A stretch of DNA of 64,000 bases from Peptoniphilus gorbachii (GTDB taxonomy: Bacteria > Bacillota > Clostridia > Tissierellales > Peptoniphilaceae): contig NZ_JAFBDH010000005.1 of assembly GCF_016908115.1 (NCBI RefSeq), positions 87,225 through 151,224 of the forward strand. Direction: 5' to 3'. Positions within the stretch are counted from its first letter, which is position 1. Each line of letters opens with the position of its first letter. This document shows positions 9,067 to 17,876 of the stretch, piece by piece. Below the pieces are notes generated by a model. The model had not been told where the DNA came from. It saw nothing but the letters and a program-made list of their open reading frames with translations, and did not search any database. A program made the translations under genes and the position numbers.

Positions 9067-9831
9067 CTATTTATTCATTATTGAATCAACTGCATTTATA
9101 ATTGCAGCTCTGAAACCATCTCTTTCTAAAGATTTTAATCCCTTAATTGTTGTGCCAGCAGGTGTAGTAACTTGATCCTTTAGTTCTCCTGGATGAAGAC
9201 CAGATTCTCTTACCATTTTTGCAGATCCTGCCACTGCTTGTGAAATTACTCTATAAGCTAGGTCTCTTTTCATGCCATAAGAAACTGCTACATCTGCAGC
9301 TGCTTCAATATACATATAAACATAAGCAGGCATGCAACCACTTACAGCTTCATAAATTTTTATATTTTTTTCTTCTACAATTTCAGTTTCGCCAAAGGAA
9401 GATAAAATTTTTCTAAGTTCCTCTAATTCACCCTCTGAAATATTTTCTCCAGGACAAATTCCCGTCATTGAAGATAAAATTTTTGCTGGCGTATTTGGCA
9501 TAGCCATTAAAAGTTTTTTGCCTGGAAGTTTTTCTTCTAACTTTTTTAAATCATAGCTTGATGTAACTGAAATTATAATTTGATTCTTAACAGCTTCTTT
9601 AATTTTATCAAGCACTTCATCATAAACATAAGGCTTAACTGTTAGAATTACTGCATCAGCATTTTTCACTACATCAACTTCTGAGTCCATTATTTTTGCC
9701 TTTTCAAAATCCTTAAAGGCCTCTCTCTTTTCCAAATTTCTGTCGTAGAGAAAAGTTTCTATATTATTATTTAAAAGACCATGTGCCATGGCAGAACCCA
9801 TATTGCCAAGGCCTATTATTCCCATCTTCAT
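9067..9831 (-). CDS. proC: Pyrroline-5-carboxylate reductase
   Basis: A 254-residue ProC with an N-terminal Rossmann motif GIIGLGNMGSAMA, the middle VTVKPY segment, the MPNTPA motif, and the C-terminal dimer/active-site region with AVAGSAKMV and TTPAGTTIKGL. It catalyses the last step of proline synthesis with NAD(P)H. I start it at the ATG at 9829-9831, seven bases after AAGGAG; an in-frame GTG lies three bases earlier. It is divergent from the chromate-type transporter pair. Confidence 0.95.
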   Translation of the reverse strand: MKMGIIGLGNMGSAMAHGLLNNNIETFLYDRNLEKREAFKDFEKAKIMDSEVDVVKNADAVILTVKPYVYDEVLDKIKEAVKNQIIISVTSSYDLKKLEEKLPGKKLLMAMPNTPAKILSSMTGICPGENISEGELEELRKILSSFGETEIVEEKNIKIYEAVSGCMPAYVYMYIEAAADVAVSYGMKRDLAYRVISQAVAGSAKMVRESGLHPGELKDQVTTPAGTTIKGLKSLERDGFRAAIINAVDSIMNK

Positions 9832-9908
9832 CACATCACTCCTTAACTAGATTATACACGATATTACTTAATTTTCCATATGTGTGCTATAATTATTGTG
9901 GTGATTTA

Positions 9909-10469
9909 ATGAAAAATATTTCTTTTATAAAATTATTTTTAACATTTTTTAAAATAAATGCCATAACCTTTGGAGGTGGCTACACAATTGTGCCTGTCAT
10001 AAAAGATATTTTCGTCTCTGACTTAGAACTTATTGACGAGGATGAAATGATGGATATAGTTGCCATTTCACAAGGTGGACCTGGTGCCATGGCAATATCT
10101 TGTTCAGTTTTAACTGGTTACTACCTAAAGGGACCTCTAGGTGCAATAACTTGTCTTGTTGCATCATCACTACCCTGTCTAATAATTTTATCTGTGATTT
10201 CAAATTTTTATCAAGAGTTTAAAAGCAATTTTTTTATAAATTCTGCCCTTGAAGGCATAAGTGGAATAATTTCTGCAGTTTTATTTATAACAGTTTTTCG
10301 CATGGGAATTTCTTCCTACAAAAAAAATCCAAGATTTAGTGCAGTTATGATTATTTTAGTCTTCTTAGTTGCCTTCTTCACAAACATAAATACAGGACTT
10401 ATTATTTTATTCTGCGCCCTTGCAGGAATTTCTTATTTTAGTGTAATGGAGAGATATAAAAATGCTTAA
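9909..10469 (+). CDS. Chromate transporter family, first half-size subunit
   Basis: A 186-residue membrane protein equal to one CHR domain, starting at the ATG at 9909. The signatures FGGGYTIVPV and ISQGGPGAMAIS are those of ChrA halves. In many Bacillota, CHR occurs as two adjacent short genes that work as a pair, as here with an 8-bp overlap. The true substrate in anaerobes is uncertain. An extended -10 (TGCTATAAT, 9885-9893) lies upstream. Confidence 0.88.
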   Translation: MKNISFIKLFLTFFKINAITFGGGYTIVPVIKDIFVSDLELIDEDEMMDIVAISQGGPGAMAISCSVLTGYYLKGPLGAITCLVASSLPCLIILSVISNFYQEFKSNFFINSALEGISGIISAVLFITVFRMGISSYKKNPRFSAVMIILVFLVAFFTNINTGLIILFCALAGISYFSVMERYKNA

Positions 10470-11019
10470 TTTATTTTTAATTTTCTTTAAAATCGGATGC
10501 TTTGCCTTTGGTGGCGGCTACGCAGTAATCCCTCTTATATCAAAATATGTTGTGGAAGAAAATGCCTGGATATCCACTAAAGAATTTATAGATTTAATTT
10601 CAATTTCTCAAATGACTCCAGGACCCATTGCCATAAATTCTGCGACCTTTGTTGGACAAAGTGTAAGCGGAATTATAGGATCTATTGTTGCAACAACAGG
10701 TCTTGTCCTTCCTCAATTTATTCTCATGATGATTTTGGGCTACTTTTTATTTAGCAAAAATAAAAAATTTAAAATTATGGACTACTCCCTTCTTGGTATA
10801 AAGGCAGGAGTTGTGTCACTAATTTTTATAACTACTTTAAAATTATTTCAGTCATCAGTATTTCCAGAAGGTTTTAAACTTGATGGCATGAGCCTTGCCG
10901 CCCTAATTTCCTTTGTTCTTGGTTTTCTTTTATACCTAAAAAAAATAGACCTATTTAAATTAATAGGCCTCGGTGCAGTCATTGGCATCGCCGTCAATCT
11001 TCTACAAAATTATATATAA
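10462..11019 (+). CDS. Chromate transporter family, second half-size subunit
   Basis: A 185-residue CHR-domain membrane protein with FGGGYAVIPLI and ISQMTPGPIAINSATFVG, the latter being the conserved second signature. It overlaps the preceding CHR gene by 8 bp, and the two probably form one antiparallel heterodimeric carrier. A strong terminator follows directly. Confidence 0.9.
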   Translation: MLNLFLIFFKIGCFAFGGGYAVIPLISKYVVEENAWISTKEFIDLISISQMTPGPIAINSATFVGQSVSGIIGSIVATTGLVLPQFILMMILGYFLFSKNKKFKIMDYSLLGIKAGVVSLIFITTLKLFQSSVFPEGFKLDGMSLAALISFVLGFLLYLKKIDLFKLIGLGAVIGIAVNLLQNYI

Positions 11020-11023
11020 GATT

Positions 11024-11056
11024 AATCCTCCTTAGTAATTTAAGGAGGATTTTTTT
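11024..11056 (+). terminator. Strong rho-independent terminator after the CHR pair
   Basis: Perfect 11-bp arms (AATCCTCCTTA / TAAGGAGGATT) around a 6-nt loop, then seven T. It lies five bases past the stop of the second CHR gene and borders the convergent ADP-ribosylglycohydrolase stop. Confidence 0.88.
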
Positions 11057-11837
11057 AAAATAAACAATCTTCAATTAAGTTTTTATTTTTTAATTTATCT
11101 ATCCATTCTTTTGGAATTTCATCAAAGCCATAAATTATTCCAGCAAGTCCACCTGTTACAGCTGCTGTAGTATCTGTGTCATCGCCAAGATTTACTGCCT
11201 TTAGGACTGCATCCTTATAATTATTAGTATTTAAGATGCACCAGAGAGATGCCTCTAGGGTGTGAAGGACAAAGCCAGTGGATTTAATTTCATCTTCACT
11301 TTTATTTTTTAAGTCATCAAGTCCCAAATTTTCTAATTTTTCTCCACCTATTAATTTTCTCGCTATATGCACATAATCAAGGCAAGCCTTCCTAGAAATT
11401 TCGTGAGCGTGAGTAATTGCAGAAACTTTTTCGATTTCCTCATCACTGGCATCAGTAAAGGCAAGGGGTAAAATTCTCATAAGAGATCCATTTCCATTGG
11501 AATAATAATCATCCATGCCGCGATTTAAAGTAAGGGCTTCTCTAGTTGTGCCTCCAACATCAAAGACCCTGCCATCAGCTGTAAATTCATCATCAAAAAG
11601 CCAAGCCTTAAAATTTTTTCTAATGTCTTCTGTGTCAATTTTTCCCTTGTCCTTAATAGACTTGCAAGTGGCAAGAGTCATGCTGCTGTCATCAGACCAA
11701 GTGCCTGCTTCCTTATTCCAAGTACCAAAACCAACACAGTCACTGCAAATAAAAGTTCCCCTCTCTTTAAATTCAAAGGGAACGCCAAGAGCATCGGCAA
11801 CAGCAAAGCCGTATATAGCATCTCTTAACTTAGTCAT
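11055..11837 (-). CDS. ADP-ribosylglycohydrolase family protein (DraG-like)
   Basis: A 260-residue protein with both metal-binding signatures of the family: DALGVPFEF with GTWSDDSSMTLA near the N-terminus and NLGDDTDTTAAVTGGLAG near the C-terminus. These place two Mg2+ ions and remove ADP-ribose from proteins or small molecules. The start at 11837 is chosen because AAAGGAG lies upstream of that ATG; a longer frame begins 12 codons earlier. The prophage carries ADP-ribosyltransferase-like proteins, but nothing in the sequence ties this host enzyme to them. Confidence 0.9.
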   Translation of the reverse strand: MTKLRDAIYGFAVADALGVPFEFKERGTFICSDCVGFGTWNKEAGTWSDDSSMTLATCKSIKDKGKIDTEDIRKNFKAWLFDDEFTADGRVFDVGGTTREALTLNRGMDDYYSNGNGSLMRILPLAFTDASDEEIEKVSAITHAHEISRKACLDYVHIARKLIGGEKLENLGLDDLKNKSEDEIKSTGFVLHTLEASLWCILNTNNYKDAVLKAVNLGDDTDTTAAVTGGLAGIIYGFDEIPKEWIDKLKNKNLIEDCLF

Positions 11838-11993
11838 AAAAAACTCCTTTAATAAAAATTTTCCATAAAACAAAAGCTAAAACTCAAAAAGAATCTTACT
11901 TTTTAAATATTTCTTCTTTGTCTCCTATTAATGGCAAAAATAATTAATTTGTCATATTCTTTCTTTGCAAGAAGCTTATAAATTTTTATAAAC

Positions 11994-13259
11994 TCAATCT
12001 TCATAAGTTACAGCAATAGGCTTTGCATAATAAACAAAAATCATTGCATCATATAAATCTTTTGGAACTTCCTTTACCCTATAAGACCTTGGCATGAATT
12101 TCATAAGGGGAGAGTATCCTTCGCCCAAACTTCCCATGTTGATCTCTTTATTTATAAGTTCAGAAGTTTCGCCATCTTTAACTTTTGTAAAATCTAAATA
12201 ATATTTCCCCTTAAATTTTCTAGCACTATAGGCTAAAGGATCTGCAGATACAAAGCCATGGTTTGACCTCTTATTAGATGAACCAACTTCATTTATATTT
12301 ACAATTCCCTTATAAAAGTCTGTGCCTATAATAAAATATTTTTCTTCAAAAATTTCCTTTAAGTGAGACCCCATTGGCTCATAAAATTTTCCACTTTTGG
12401 CAATGTGACCATTGTGACCAGAAATTAAAAGCAGATCATTTCCCTTTGACCTTTCAAAATCACTTATCCACTTAACATTTTCAGCCATAAATTTATCTCT
12501 CACATTGTTTGCTTTTGCGTAATCATTAAAATCCAATTTATAATAATTTACGCTGTCCATTACATTTTTTATGGCTCTTGAAACTTCTCTTGCGTAGTTT
12601 GAAGAAAGAGCATCAGCATGAGCCTTTATTTCTAATAACAAATCTTCCTTGTCTTTTAGCTGTGAAATCTTAAATTTTTCATCTTTAATAAAGGAAAACT
12701 CCTCTTGCAAGTCTTTGTCCTCTAAAATATTATTTTCCTTGCAAAAATCTAAAATCAATTCAATGGATTTTTCAGGGTTTTGCATGTCAAAGCCGTAAAA
12801 AGAAAGCTTGTCCTCAGCCTTTACCTTTTGATTATAGTCAAACATATAATTTATGAGGTCACTCATGTTCTTTGTGTGATAAATATTAAAAGAAAAAATT
12901 CTTGAAATATTTTCATCTCTTTTATTTCCATGAATATAATTATTTATCATCATGCCTTCGCCAAAGTCAGCTTCAATGGCAAAGCTCTTTAAATTATTTT
13001 TTTCAACTAAGGTCTTTAAAACTTCTAATTTTAAATTTTGAAAGTCAGAGTTGCCGTGAGTCGCTTCTCCAAGTCCCACAAGTTTTACATGGTCATCTAA
13101 ATTTATCTCACTCACCATTTTGCCATAGTCTTCTATATCTGAAATATTTTTCCTTGCACTTATCTTTGGAAGATTAATCCACAAAAAATCTCCAATCCCT
13201 ATAAGAATAATAAGGGATACTAAAAAAATTAAAATTCCTTTAAATATTTTCTTTACCAT
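11994..13259 (-). CDS. Erythromycin esterase family protein, membrane anchored
   Basis: A 421-residue protein. Residues about 5-28 form an uncleaved signal-anchor helix. The rest matches the erythromycin-esterase superfamily: LGEATHGN (catalytic His region), AIEADFGEG, FYGFDMQ and SGHNGHIAK. Some relatives hydrolyse macrolide lactones, but many family members have unknown substrates, so resistance should not be assumed. AGAAGGTGAG precedes the start. It follows pta and its terminator. Confidence 0.85.
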   Translation of the reverse strand: MVKKIFKGILIFLVSLIILIGIGDFLWINLPKISARKNISDIEDYGKMVSEINLDDHVKLVGLGEATHGNSDFQNLKLEVLKTLVEKNNLKSFAIEADFGEGMMINNYIHGNKRDENISRIFSFNIYHTKNMSDLINYMFDYNQKVKAEDKLSFYGFDMQNPEKSIELILDFCKENNILEDKDLQEEFSFIKDEKFKISQLKDKEDLLLEIKAHADALSSNYAREVSRAIKNVMDSVNYYKLDFNDYAKANNVRDKFMAENVKWISDFERSKGNDLLLISGHNGHIAKSGKFYEPMGSHLKEIFEEKYFIIGTDFYKGIVNINEVGSSNKRSNHGFVSADPLAYSARKFKGKYYLDFTKVKDGETSELINKEINMGSLGEGYSPLMKFMPRSYRVKEVPKDLYDAMIFVYYAKPIAVTYED

Positions 13260-13305
13260 TTTCTCACCTTCTTTTATACATTATAAATTTTAAAAACAAA
13301 AAAAT

Positions 13306-13328
13306 AAAGACTCCCTAAGGAAGTCTTT
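13306..13328 (-). terminator. Terminator after pta
   Basis: On the minus strand AAAGACT...AGTCTTT (7-bp arms, internal CC/GG pairing) is followed by TATTTTTTTG, 14 bases past the pta stop. Confidence 0.8.
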
Positions 13329-13341
13329 AAGTCAAAATTTA

Positions 13342-14313
13342 TTAAAGAACTGCTTGTGCTGCTGTTATGATTGCTAGTGAATATACTTCGTCTTCTACGC
13401 AGCCACGAGATAAGTCGTTTACTGGGGCATTAAGTCCTTGAAGGATAGGTCCAATTGCTTCAAAGCCGCCAAACCTTTGAGCGATCTTGTAGCCAATGTT
13501 TCCTGCTTCAATGTTAGGGAATACAAATACATTTGCGTGTCCTGCAACTTCTGAGCCTGGTGCTTTTTTCTTTGCAACGGATTCTACGAAAGCTGCGTCA
13601 AATTGTAATTCGCCGTCAATTGCCATATCAGGATTTTTTTCCTTAGCCATTTTTGTTGCTTCTGCAACCATTGTTACTCTTTCGTGAGATGCTGAACCCT
13701 TAGTGGAGAAAGAAAGCATTGCAATCTTTGGATCCATGCCAAATTGTCTTGCTGTTTCATTAGATACTACTGCTACTTCTGCAAGTCCTTCTGCATCAAG
13801 GTCGATGTTAATAGCACAGTCTGCCATTAAATACATTTCTTCGCCTCTTAGCATAATAAATGCTCCAGAGCATCTCTTGTATCCTTCTTTTGTTTTTATG
13901 ATTTGAAGGGCTGGTCTAACTGTATCTGCAGTTGTGTGTGCTGCTCCTGATACAAGTCCCTTAGCTTTTCCCATGTAGATAAGCATTGTTCCAAAATAGT
14001 TATGGTCTTTTAAGATTTCTGCTGCTTGAGCTTCTGTTGCTTTTCCTTTTCTTCTTTCAACAAAAGCCTTAACCATCTCATCTTTAGCTTCATAGTTAGC
14101 TGGGTCTAGAATTTCAAGATCTCCTAGTTTTACCCCTTCTTTTTCTGCTAAAGCTTCAAGTTCTTTTTTGTCTCCAAGAACTATTGGTTTAATATCTCCA
14201 TCTTCATTAAGTCTAATTGCTGCTCTTAAAATTCTTGCATCATCGCCTTCAGGAAATACTATTTCTGGTTTTGATGCTCTTACTTTACTTCTCAAATTTT
14301 CAATTAATGACAT
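13342..14313 (-). CDS. pta: Phosphate acetyltransferase
   Basis: A 323-residue short-form Pta converting acetyl-CoA and phosphate to acetyl-phosphate for acetate fermentation. Recognisable parts include IVFPEGDDARILRAA at the N-terminus, GLVSGAAHTTADTVRPALQ, MLSFSTKGSA and the C-terminal GLNAPVNDLSRGC motif. It has a strong GGGGG ribosome site and fewer rare A/T-ending codons than its neighbours, as expected for a highly expressed enzyme. No ackA lies beside it, and it has its own terminator. Confidence 0.96.
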   Translation of the reverse strand: MSLIENLRSKVRASKPEIVFPEGDDARILRAAIRLNEDGDIKPIVLGDKKELEALAEKEGVKLGDLEILDPANYEAKDEMVKAFVERRKGKATEAQAAEILKDHNYFGTMLIYMGKAKGLVSGAAHTTADTVRPALQIIKTKEGYKRCSGAFIMLRGEEMYLMADCAINIDLDAEGLAEVAVVSNETARQFGMDPKIAMLSFSTKGSASHERVTMVAEATKMAKEKNPDMAIDGELQFDAAFVESVAKKKAPGSEVAGHANVFVFPNIEAGNIGYKIAQRFGGFEAIGPILQGLNAPVNDLSRGCVEDEVYSLAIITAAQAVL

Positions 14314-14365
14314 AATGTCCCCCTTTTTTATTTATGCTTATATTATATATCTTCTAAAAAATAAT

Positions 14366-15340
14366 TTAAAGTGAATAAGGTTTGAAATTCACATCTTCTA
14401 TAACTTCATTTTGTCTTACAGAATCTGCAACAAGTTTTGCAAGTCTGTGATGCTTCATTGTGTGGACTCTTAGAACTTCTACACCCTTATAGGCTGCTAT
14501 AGTTGTAAGAGCAGCTGATGCTTCGTCTCTATTTTCAAAGCCTTCCTCATTATTTCCGTCAGCGTCAATATTATTTTCTGTCAAAATATTTGTGATAAAT
14601 CTCTTTCTTGATACTCCTAAAAATGTGAAGCAGCCCATTTCTCTTATGGCGTCAATTTTATCTATTAATTTTAAATTTTCCTTTTTTGTTAGGGCAAAGC
14701 CAATACCTGGGTCAAGCATAATTCTATCTCTTGTCACGCCATTTTTTTCTGCCCTTTCAAGTGATTTTTCTAGGTATTTTTTCATGACTTCAATAATATC
14801 CATATCTTCAAAGGATTTTAATTCATCATCAGTAAAGGCTCCTTCGCCACCAAAAGATGGGAAGTTGGCAGATGATTTGTGATTTGGTCTTGCAATTTTT
14901 GGATTAAACATTAAAATTGCACCAACATCACTTTTTCCTACCACTTCAGCCATTTTTGGATCCCCTAAAAAACCTGTGATGTCATTTACAAAGTCAACGC
15001 CTGCTTCTATTGCTGCCTTTGCAACATCAGCCTTCCATGTATCAATAGATAGAGGCACATCTGTCATAGTTTTTAATTCTTTTATAACTGGCACAACCCT
15101 ACTAATTTCTTCTTCAATTTCAACATAATGGGAACCTGGTCTTGTGGATTCACCGCCGAGGTCAATCATTTTTGCGCCGGCATCAATAAGATCCATTGCC
15201 CTCTTAATAGCCTTGTCTTTGCCATACCACATGCCGCCGTCAGAAAAAGAATCTGGCGTAACATTTACTATGCCACATAAAATTGTTTCCTTGCCGCTTT
15301 CTAAAATCTTATCTTTATACTTACAAATTAAATTATTCAT
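14366..15340 (-). CDS. folP: Dihydropteroate synthase
   Basis: A 324-residue DHPS. The family signatures are present: GIVNVTPDSFSDGG, IDLGGESTRPG, SIDTWKADVA, FVNDITGF, DPGIGFALTK and the C-terminal LRVHTMKHH. It joins 6-hydroxymethyl-dihydropterin pyrophosphate with p-aminobenzoate. It is longer than the usual ~270 residues because of extra residues after the ILMFNP strand (roughly 155-195) and a second insert near the SRKRF segment. No other folate genes adjoin. It is preceded by GGAGTG. Confidence 0.93.
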   Translation of the reverse strand: MNNLICKYKDKILESGKETILCGIVNVTPDSFSDGGMWYGKDKAIKRAMDLIDAGAKMIDLGGESTRPGSHYVEIEEEISRVVPVIKELKTMTDVPLSIDTWKADVAKAAIEAGVDFVNDITGFLGDPKMAEVVGKSDVGAILMFNPKIARPNHKSSANFPSFGGEGAFTDDELKSFEDMDIIEVMKKYLEKSLERAEKNGVTRDRIMLDPGIGFALTKKENLKLIDKIDAIREMGCFTFLGVSRKRFITNILTENNIDADGNNEEGFENRDEASAALTTIAAYKGVEVLRVHTMKHHRLAKLVADSVRQNEVIEDVNFKPYSL

Positions 15341-15407
15341 TTTTCACTCCATTTTTTTATTTTTCATATTAATTTTATGTCTAATGGACTTATAAATCAA
15401 ATAAAAA

Positions 15408-16403
15408 TCATGTCGCGTAATACCATAAAACTCCATCTTCATCTATTTCAAAATCAGCCTTGCCTAATGCCCTTAGGTGTTCGAGGTGGGCGTGAGCTTC
15501 TCCTGCTGCAAAAAACTTTTGCGTATTTGGAAATTCAGAAAAGTCTCTTGCCCTCATGTCCCAAGTCATATTCATGGCAATATCTCTTACTGTGCATTTG
15601 CCCTTGTCCTCTAAAGTCTTTAAGGCTTCATCAATTCTATGCTTGTGATGTGCTTTTAGTTCGTCAATCCTCTTTGGCACATCATCAACAAGAGCTCTGT
15701 GAGATGAATACAGATGATCAATTGGAAGATTTTTTACTTTCTCAATATTTTTAAGATATCTGCCAAGACTATCGCCTACAGTAAAATTCCAAAAAGTAAT
15801 ATTTGGAGTAATGTCTCCCAAAATATGGTCGCCACAAAATAAAATTTTTCTTTCCTTTTCATAAAGACCAACCATGCCTGGAGTGTGACCAGAAAAATCC
15901 ATGCCCTTAAAAGTAAAGTCGCCGATTTTTAGGGTGTAATCAGGGTTAAAAGAAATATAGGGGAATTCTGCCTTTGGTCTATACAGAAAGCCTGAGTGTT
16001 CTTCAATTTTTAAATTATCTTCATCGAGTCCTTGAAGGTGAGTTGTCGCCATGACATCCTTCCACCTTTTAGAATTTGCATCAGCCATAGATGACATCAT
16101 TCTGTAGTCAATGTCTCCCATATAAATTTCCACGCCAAGTTCTTCATGAAACCAAGTTGCAAGTCCTGTGTGGTCAGAATGCAGATGAGTTAAAAATAAC
16201 TTTGTCCTCTTTAAATCAATTTCCATATCTTTTATAAAAGATAACATTTCATTTCTGATTTCTTCAGTGTTAAAGCCTGTGTCAACAATTAAAGCCTCGC
16301 CCCTGGACTTTACCATGTAAATATTTATGCTCTTTAAGGGATTTCCCTTTAGGGGAATAATTTTACAATAAACACCTTCACTTAGCTTTTTAATACTAGA
16401 CAT
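15408..16403 (-). CDS. MBL-fold metallo-hydrolase
   Basis: A 331-residue metallo-beta-lactamase-fold enzyme. The zinc motif THLHSDHTG (HxHxDH) is intact, with later metal ligands in DFSGHTPGMVG and FCGDHILGD. A C-terminal extension of about 90 residues looks like the winged-helix tail seen in LACTB2/GloB-like hydrolases. Substrate unknown. AAGGAGG precedes the ATG. It is divergent from the small gene at 16451. Confidence 0.88.
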   Translation of the reverse strand: MSSIKKLSEGVYCKIIPLKGNPLKSINIYMVKSRGEALIVDTGFNTEEIRNEMLSFIKDMEIDLKRTKLFLTHLHSDHTGLATWFHEELGVEIYMGDIDYRMMSSMADANSKRWKDVMATTHLQGLDEDNLKIEEHSGFLYRPKAEFPYISFNPDYTLKIGDFTFKGMDFSGHTPGMVGLYEKERKILFCGDHILGDITPNITFWNFTVGDSLGRYLKNIEKVKNLPIDHLYSSHRALVDDVPKRIDELKAHHKHRIDEALKTLEDKGKCTVRDIAMNMTWDMRARDFSEFPNTQKFFAAGEAHAHLEHLRALGKADFEIDEDGVLWYYAT

Positions 16404-16450
16404 ATTTCCTCCTTTAGCTCATTTCATGTATAATAAATACGAGGTGAATT

Positions 16451-16867
16451 ATGAGCGATTTTTTATTAAAACTTTTTAAAGTTGAAACCATTAACAAACT
16501 GCCTGTTGATAAATTATACCCTATAATAGAAAGTTTAGACGCTGAGCAAAGAATGCTAATAGCATCTTCCTATGATTTGGACCTTTCTGGACTAAGCCTA
16601 GTAGAAGAAGTAGAGGAAATACATAAAAAAATTACCAGCGAATTTAAAAATACCCTCATGAACTTTGACGAAAAAGAGCACAAGTCCTTTTACGATTTTT
16701 ATAATGGCGCCGTAGATTATTCTGATGAAAATGTCTATGTAAATATGAAAAAATTCACATCATTGGGACTGATGTATTTATTTCTATCAAAATCCGGCAC
16801 TTATTTTAACTTTGTCATACCAGAAGAATTAATAAAGATGTATGAAGAACTACTACAATCAAGCTAA
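16451..16867 (+). CDS. Hypothetical protein (138 aa, acidic)
   Basis: A 138-residue acidic soluble protein that I do not recognise. It is rich in Glu/Asp and predicted helical in the first 90 residues, with no signal peptide and no membrane helix. It has a proper GAGGTG ribosome site and its own terminator, so it is a real gene. It is the last host gene before the prophage. Confidence 0.65.
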   Translation: MSDFLLKLFKVETINKLPVDKLYPIIESLDAEQRMLIASSYDLDLSGLSLVEEVEEIHKKITSEFKNTLMNFDEKEHKSFYDFYNGAVDYSDENVYVNMKKFTSLGLMYLFLSKSGTYFNFVIPEELIKMYEELLQSS

Positions 16868-16873
16868 AAAATT

Positions 16874-16897
16874 AAGAGGCGGGAGTCTCTTTTTTTT
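16874..16897 (+). terminator. Terminator after the 138-aa hypothetical gene
   Basis: AAGAGGC GGGA GTCTCTT: a 7-bp stem (one G-T pair) with a tetraloop, followed directly by a run of T to about 16897. Confidence 0.8.
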
Positions 16898-16930
16898 ATT
16901 GCAAATTTTTAGAGAAAGAAATTTTTACAA

Positions 16931-16962
16931 AAATAAAAAGCCATCCATAAGCATGAATGACT
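16931..16962 (-). terminator. Stranded original ssrA terminator outside attL
   Basis: On the minus strand AGTCATTCAT gctt ATGGATGGCT forms a 10-bp stem (three G-T pairs) followed by TTTTATTTTT. It lies 15 bases beyond attL on the host side, exactly where the terminator of an uninterrupted ssrA would be. The prophage has separated it from its gene by 40 kb. This role is inferred from position. Confidence 0.7.
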
Positions 16963-16976
16963 TTAAATAAAATTTT

Positions 16977-17002
16977 TGGTGGAGGCGGTGGGAGTCGAAC
17001 CC
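16977..17002. repeat. attL core (26-bp copy of the ssrA 3' end)
   Basis: Contains GGAGGCGGTGGGAGTCGAAC, identical over 26 bp to 57125-57150. After ...GAACCC the sequence departs from tmRNA (GATATG instead of ACGTCC), marking the junction. Confidence 0.95.
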
Positions 17003-17062
17003 GATATGTTTATAATATCAAACCGCTTAAAATACCTATTTAATACAACTTTATAATTGAAT

Positions 17063-17099
17063 AGGTGGGGACTATAAGTGGGAAAGCTACATTACATAA
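17063..17099 (+). repeat. 37-bp direct repeat, copy A (attL side of the TAC cassette)
   Basis: Begins AGGTGGGGACTATAAGTGGG and ends AAAGCTACATTACATAA. It matches 18554-18590 with 4 mismatches in 37, and the last 20 bp are identical. Shorter relatives lie at 56919 and 56993 near attR. Candidate integrase/excisionase arm site. Confidence 0.75.
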
Positions 17100-17136
17100 A
17101 AAGCCTTAAAAATTCATGTAAATCTTTAAGGCTTTT
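17099..17136 (-). terminator. Terminator of the toxin-antitoxin-chaperone operon
   Basis: Twelve-base perfect arms (AAAAGCCTTAAA / TTTAAGGCTTTT) with a 14-nt loop; on the minus strand it ends in TTTTTATG, seven bases past the SecB-like stop. Confidence 0.88.
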
Positions 17137-17142
17137 AGATAA

Positions 17143-17559
17143 TTATTTACTTTTGATATTCTCTGCATCTCTCAAATACTGTTGTACATTAATAGTTGGC
17201 AAAGTTAACGGAGGTATATTTGCTAACGAAGTATAAGATGAAACTATCGCTCTGATATAAGGGTATAATATGGCTAAAGCATTAGCTAAGAATTTTTCAC
17301 CATCTACATCACCTTCAAATGAAAATAAACCTTCTAAATTTACATTCATTTCAAACGGATACTTATTTTCTTCAGAGTCCTCAAAAATATTGACTCCCAT
17401 CTGAACTGTCATACCATTTTCAAAAATTTGAAAATCATGTCCTAATTCAAAAGATATCATTAATGATTCTTCGGAATCAAATTCGGTATTAAGTTTATAA
17501 TTAATTTCAAGAACCCTATATTCTTCAAAACTAATTTTTCCTTTTATTTTACTTTCCAT
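17143..17559 (-). CDS. SecB-like chaperone of a toxin-antitoxin-chaperone module
   Basis: A 138-residue protein with the SecB fold pattern: N-terminal beta strands with alternating hydrophobics (about 1-100) and the hallmark C-terminal helix region ALAILYPYIRAIVSSYTS...PPLTLPTINVQQYL, closely matching the SecB LFPYAR...PPLxLPPVNF block. SecB normally serves protein export in Gram-negative bacteria; monoderm Bacillota generally lack it. SecB-like proteins in TAC modules instead hold and protect an unstable antitoxin. It is third in an operon after the ART-like and antitoxin-like genes, with GAGGCGG before the ATG. The fold call is firm; the role is inferred from context. Confidence 0.85.
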   Translation of the reverse strand: MESKIKGKISFEEYRVLEINYKLNTEFDSEESLMISFELGHDFQIFENGMTVQMGVNIFEDSEENKYPFEMNVNLEGLFSFEGDVDGEKFLANALAILYPYIRAIVSSYTSLANIPPLTLPTINVQQYLRDAENIKSK

Positions 17560-17561
17560 AA

Positions 17562-17876
17562 TTATGCCGCCTCAACAAATAATTTATTCTCATATAGTTT
17601 TTTATTATCAAGATAAAAATTTGAAGTACTATAAGATTTCTTATCAATAGTATAATGTTTTGTCTTAGTCACAGAGCTATCGTATTTTAAACTCCTATTT
17701 TCAACATACTTTACATTAAATTTTGAATTTTGAGAAAAAACAGTATCTACAAGTTCCATAGTATCTTTAACAAAATAGTCTTGAAACTCTTCGGTTGGAT
17801 AGATGCCCATATATTCACAAACTTCATTTAATATGGCTTCATCATATATATTGTCGCCTTTCTTATAAAACATCAT
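17562..17876 (-). CDS. Putative antitoxin of the TAC module (CmdA-like position)
   Basis: A 104-residue protein without recognised domain. The first ~50 residues are acidic and predicted helical; the C-terminal ~45 are polar, aromatic and low in structure (HYTIDKKSYSTSNFYLDNKK, then YENKLFVEAA), as expected for a chaperone-addiction tail that SecB-like proteins bind. It has the strongest ribosome site of the operon (AAGGAGG), overlaps the toxin stop by 4 bp (ATGA) and ends two bases before the chaperone gene. Antitoxins commonly outnumber toxins, which fits this layout. Function is inferred from position only. Confidence 0.7.
   Translation of the reverse strand: MMFYKKGDNIYDEAILNEVCEYMGIYPTEEFQDYFVKDTMELVDTVFSQNSKFNVKYVENRSLKYDSSVTKTKHYTIDKKSYSTSNFYLDNKKLYENKLFVEAA

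Noticed and set aside
11888..11998. 33-codon minus-strand frame (starts MKIEFIKIYKLL) overlapping the end of the erythromycin-esterase-like gene
   Set aside because: Short, basic, no ribosome site of its own and no recognised family; could be a remnant but not supportable as a gene.
17143..17559. SecB-like protein as a general export chaperone
   Set aside because: Operon context with toxin-like and antitoxin-like genes inside a prophage, and absence of SecB in monoderm hosts, favour a TAC role.
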